This document shows, piece by piece, positions 5,487-6,636 of a DNA stretch of 6,636 nucleotides. The position numbers and the translations under genes are program-made. Source of the DNA: an uncultured Clostridia bacterium (lineage in GTDB: Bacteria > Bacillota > Clostridia > Oscillospirales > Ruminococcaceae); assembly GCA_937892655.1 (NCBI GenBank), contig CALBJC010000047.1, forward strand, positions 1-6,636. The letters run 5' to 3'. The notes below the pieces were generated by a model. The model searched no databases, was not told the origin of the DNA, and was given only the letters and a program-made list of their open reading frames with translations. Position 1 is the first letter of the stretch; every line of letters starts with the position of its first letter.

Positions 5487-6239
5487 ATGAAAGCAATGTC
5501 AAATGTGGACATTTTTACAATTAGTGATGAACTTAATAATTTATTAACAGGTGCAAGAGTAGATAAATCCTTCCAACCAACCAAAGATATCGTTGTAATG
5601 AGATTTCACGTAGCTGGAACCGGAAGAGTTGATTTAGTGATGCAATGTGGTTCAAGGATACATACAAGCAAATATCCGCTTGAAAATCCCACCAATCCAC
5701 CAACATTCCCAATGCTTTTAAGAAAAAGGGTGAAAGGAGCCCATGTTGTAAGTGTGAGTCAGCATAATTTTGATAGAGTTGTTGAAATTAAAGTAAAAAA
5801 AGACAAGTATTATACGATTGTTGTGGAATTGTTTGATAAAGGAAACATAATACTTTTGGATGAAGACAACAATATTATTTTACCTCTTAAAAGAAAACAT
5901 TGGTCTACCAGAGATATAAGTTCAAAAAAAGAATATGTTTTTCCTGAAGATAGAGGTATCAATCCAATCAATGTTAGTGAAGAAGAATTTAAAGAAATGA
6001 TAAAAGAAGGCAAACTTCTTGAATGGGCACAAAAGCACAAGCACACCTTAGAATATAAGGTTATTGATACTCAGATAAATAAGAATAAAAAGCAATACGC
6101 GGTAAGGGTTTTCATCAACGGGCAGCCGATGGAAGTCGGATACAATTTCAGCATTAAAGATGCGGAGCAGGCTGCATCTGAGAAGACTCTGAATTTAATT
6201 TCGCAAGGGCAATTTACACCTGTTTCCATGGTCCCATAG
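5487..6239 (+). CDS. rqcH: Chimeric frame: N-terminus of archaeal RqcH (NFACT-N) joined to RNase III C-terminus
   Basis: Residues 1 to about 175 match the NFACT-N domain of archaeal RqcH (annotated also as a fibronectin-binding-like protein). RqcH binds stalled large ribosomal subunits with peptidyl-tRNA and acts in ribosome-associated quality control. The start MSNVDIF after a short extension, and the DR motif D96-R97 (in HNFDRVVE), correspond to D97/R98 of bacterial RqcH. AAAGGTG at 5474-5480 lies 6 nt before the ATG. Archaeal RqcH is about 650-670 residues with HhH, coiled-coil and NFACT-R parts; all of these are missing. From L177 (6015) the sequence changes to a Bacteroidetes RNase III dsRNA-binding domain, with higher G+C and different codons. 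I read the fusion as an in-frame assembly joint, not a real protein. Confidence applies to the RqcH part. Confidence 0.8.
   Translation: MKAMSNVDIFTISDELNNLLTGARVDKSFQPTKDIVVMRFHVAGTGRVDLVMQCGSRIHTSKYPLENPTNPPTFPMLLRKRVKGAHVVSVSQHNFDRVVEIKVKKDKYYTIVVELFDKGNIILLDEDNNIILPLKRKHWSTRDISSKKEYVFPEDRGINPINVSEEEFKEMIKEGKLLEWAQKHKHTLEYKVIDTQINKNKKQYAVRVFINGQPMEVGYNFSIKDAEQAASEKTLNLISQGQFTPVSMVP
6015..6239 (+). CDS. rnc: Ribonuclease III, C-terminal dsRNA-binding domain only (Bacteroidetes-like)
   Basis: The last 74 codons of the fused frame encode a dsRBD. They run from LLEWAQKHKHTLEYKVIDTQ, through the strand-rich middle (YAVRVFINGQPM), to the closing helix motif SIKDAEQAASEKTLNLI, where K224 and K233 sit at the usual RNA-contact positions. 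Bacteroidetes RNase III has a linker ending in a K-L-(I/L)-E-W-x-Q-K motif at just this point, so roughly the last quarter of rnc is present and the catalytic domain is lost. RNase III cuts double-stranded RNA in rRNA and mRNA processing. The TAG stop (6237-6239) lies inside the following tRNA gene. Confidence 0.75.
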   Translation, partial: LLEWAQKHKHTLEYKVIDTQINKNKKQYAVRVFINGQPMEVGYNFSIKDAEQAASEKTLNLISQGQFTPVSMVP

Positions 6240-6301
6240 TTTAATGGATAGAATTCAAGATTCCGGTTCTTGAGGTGGGGGTTCGAGTCCTCTTGGGATC
6301 A
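6230..6301 (+). tRNA. tRNA-Arg (anticodon CCG)
   Basis: All four arms fold. Acceptor: 6230-6236 with 6294-6300 (7 bp, one G-U). D arm: GTTT 6239-6242 with GAAT 6251-6254, two wobble pairs, loop AATGGATA. Anticodon arm: CAAGA 6256-6260 with TCTTG 6268-6272, 7-nt loop TTCCGGT, giving anticodon CCG at 6263-6265 after U33. Variable loop: 4 nt. T arm: GGGGG 6277-6281 with CCTCT 6289-6293, loop TTCGAGT. The discriminator is A6301 and CCA is not encoded, so it must be added by the CCA enzyme. It reads the arginine codon CGG. Its first 10 bases overlap the end of rnc. Confidence 0.92.
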
Positions 6302-6320
6302 CAAACCAAATTTTAACAAT

Positions 6321-6437
6321 ATGAAAAAGTCATTGGCTCTATTATTGCTGTTATTAGCAACAGTGTTGGTTTCATCGTGCGCGGTACAAGAAAGATGTCC
6401 TGCATACGGCGAACATCAGAAATTTCAACGTGATTAA
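6321..6437 (+). CDS. Small lipoprotein, 38 residues (Bacteroidetes type)
   Basis: The frame MKKSLALLL... has a short positive start, a leucine-rich core (residues 5-17) and a lipobox VSSC with the lipidated cysteine at C20. The mature part is only 19 residues (CAVQERCPAYGEHQKFQRD), with a second cysteine in CPAYG. Short exported proteins of this style, with a CPAY motif, occur in Bacteroidetes as I recall; function is unknown. The gene lies 20 bp after the tRNA, has no Shine-Dalgarno sequence and has the A-rich AACAAT before ATG, as is normal in that phylum. The next gene starts 6 bp after its stop, suggesting an operon. Confidence 0.7.
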   Translation: MKKSLALLLLLLATVLVSSCAVQERCPAYGEHQKFQRD

Positions 6438-6443
6438 TGAATT

Positions 6444-6636
6444 ATGAAGAAAGTTGTTTATTGTTTTGCATTGTTACTTTTGCCAACTATGATGTTGTTA
6501 CAGAAAATTGAAGACGGCTCTGAAGGGAATATTTTATACTCAAAAGAGACAACCGGCGCTGTCAATGTGAACACATTCGGTTTTGGCGGCAGTTTCAAAC
6601 AATGTAAAACAATAGATGCTTTTAAAAGCAGATTCT
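6444..6636 (+). CDS. Exported hypothetical protein, N-terminal part (runs off the right edge)
   Basis: The frame is open from ATG 6444 to the end of the window (64 codons, no stop). It begins MKKVVYCFALLLLPTMMLL, a signal-peptide-like or single-helix start, followed by a polar part with glycine- and aromatic-rich stretches (VNTFGFGGSF) that might start a beta-rich domain. I do not recognise the family. It closely follows the small lipoprotein gene and again lacks a Shine-Dalgarno sequence. Confidence 0.6.
   Translation, partial: MKKVVYCFALLLLPTMMLLQKIEDGSEGNILYSKETTGAVNVNTFGFGGSFKQCKTIDAFKSRF

Noticed and set aside
5810..6046. 78-codon minus-strand frame opposite rqcH
   Set aside because: Shadow of the NFACT-N coding sequence; it also crosses the presumed joint.
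1..6636. CRISPR array, insertion sequence, attachment site or phage-defence system
   Set aside because: No regular repeats, terminal inverted repeats, transposase, integrase or known defence domains were seen; the joints show no target-site duplication.

Overview
The window reads as a mosaic of DNA from three unrelated microbes, most likely a misassembled gut or rumen metagenome contig. This is judged from protein families, codon use, start signals and gene order; no search was possible. Bases 1 to about 4120 look like a Clostridia (Ruminococcaceae/Lachnospiraceae-like) genome: strong GGAGG ribosome binding sites, sigma-A promoters, hairpin-plus-U terminators, and Firmicutes-type ferritin, FtsX permease and AraC proteins. 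About 4250 to 6000 looks like a Methanobrevibacter-type archaeon: very A/T rich, with a DUF2070 protein, an archaeal EMC6-like protein and the N-terminus of the archaeal ribosome-rescue factor RqcH. About 6015 to 6636 looks like a Bacteroidetes: the dsRNA-binding end of RNase III, a tRNA-Arg(CCG) without encoded CCA, a 38-residue lipoprotein and the start of an exported protein, with no Shine-Dalgarno sequences.

Clostridial part. On the minus strand an FtsX-like ABC permease runs off the left edge. Its promoter carries an 11-bp direct repeat over the -35 region, as expected for control by an OmpR-family regulator. Divergent from it is a ferritin with a near-consensus promoter and a strong terminator. 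Then follows a decay zone: an intact-looking promoter and ribosome binding site lead into the remnant of a pyridoxamine-5'-phosphate-oxidase-like gene, which runs directly into an APH(2'')-like aminoglycoside phosphotransferase gene broken by a one-base loss and lacking its C-terminus. Next is an intact 431-residue protein joining an AraC DNA-binding domain to an APH-type kinase domain. A perfect ribosome binding site and an ATG lie exactly at the domain boundary. A strong terminator closes the unit.

Archaeal part. The C-terminal half of a DUF2070 protein (5' end lost at the first junction) converges with, and overlaps, a minus-strand EMC6-like membrane protein that starts at TTG. A short A/T-rich spacer divides that gene from the divergent rqcH gene. 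The rqcH reading frame is cut after about 175 codons and continues, in frame, into Bacteroidetes RNase III.

Bacteroidetes part. The RNase III stop codon lies inside the tRNA-Arg gene, followed by two small exported-protein genes. I find no convincing new multi-gene system. The most biologically interesting item is the AraC-kinase fusion with its internal translation start. The most important item for a user is that this contig should not be read as one genome.
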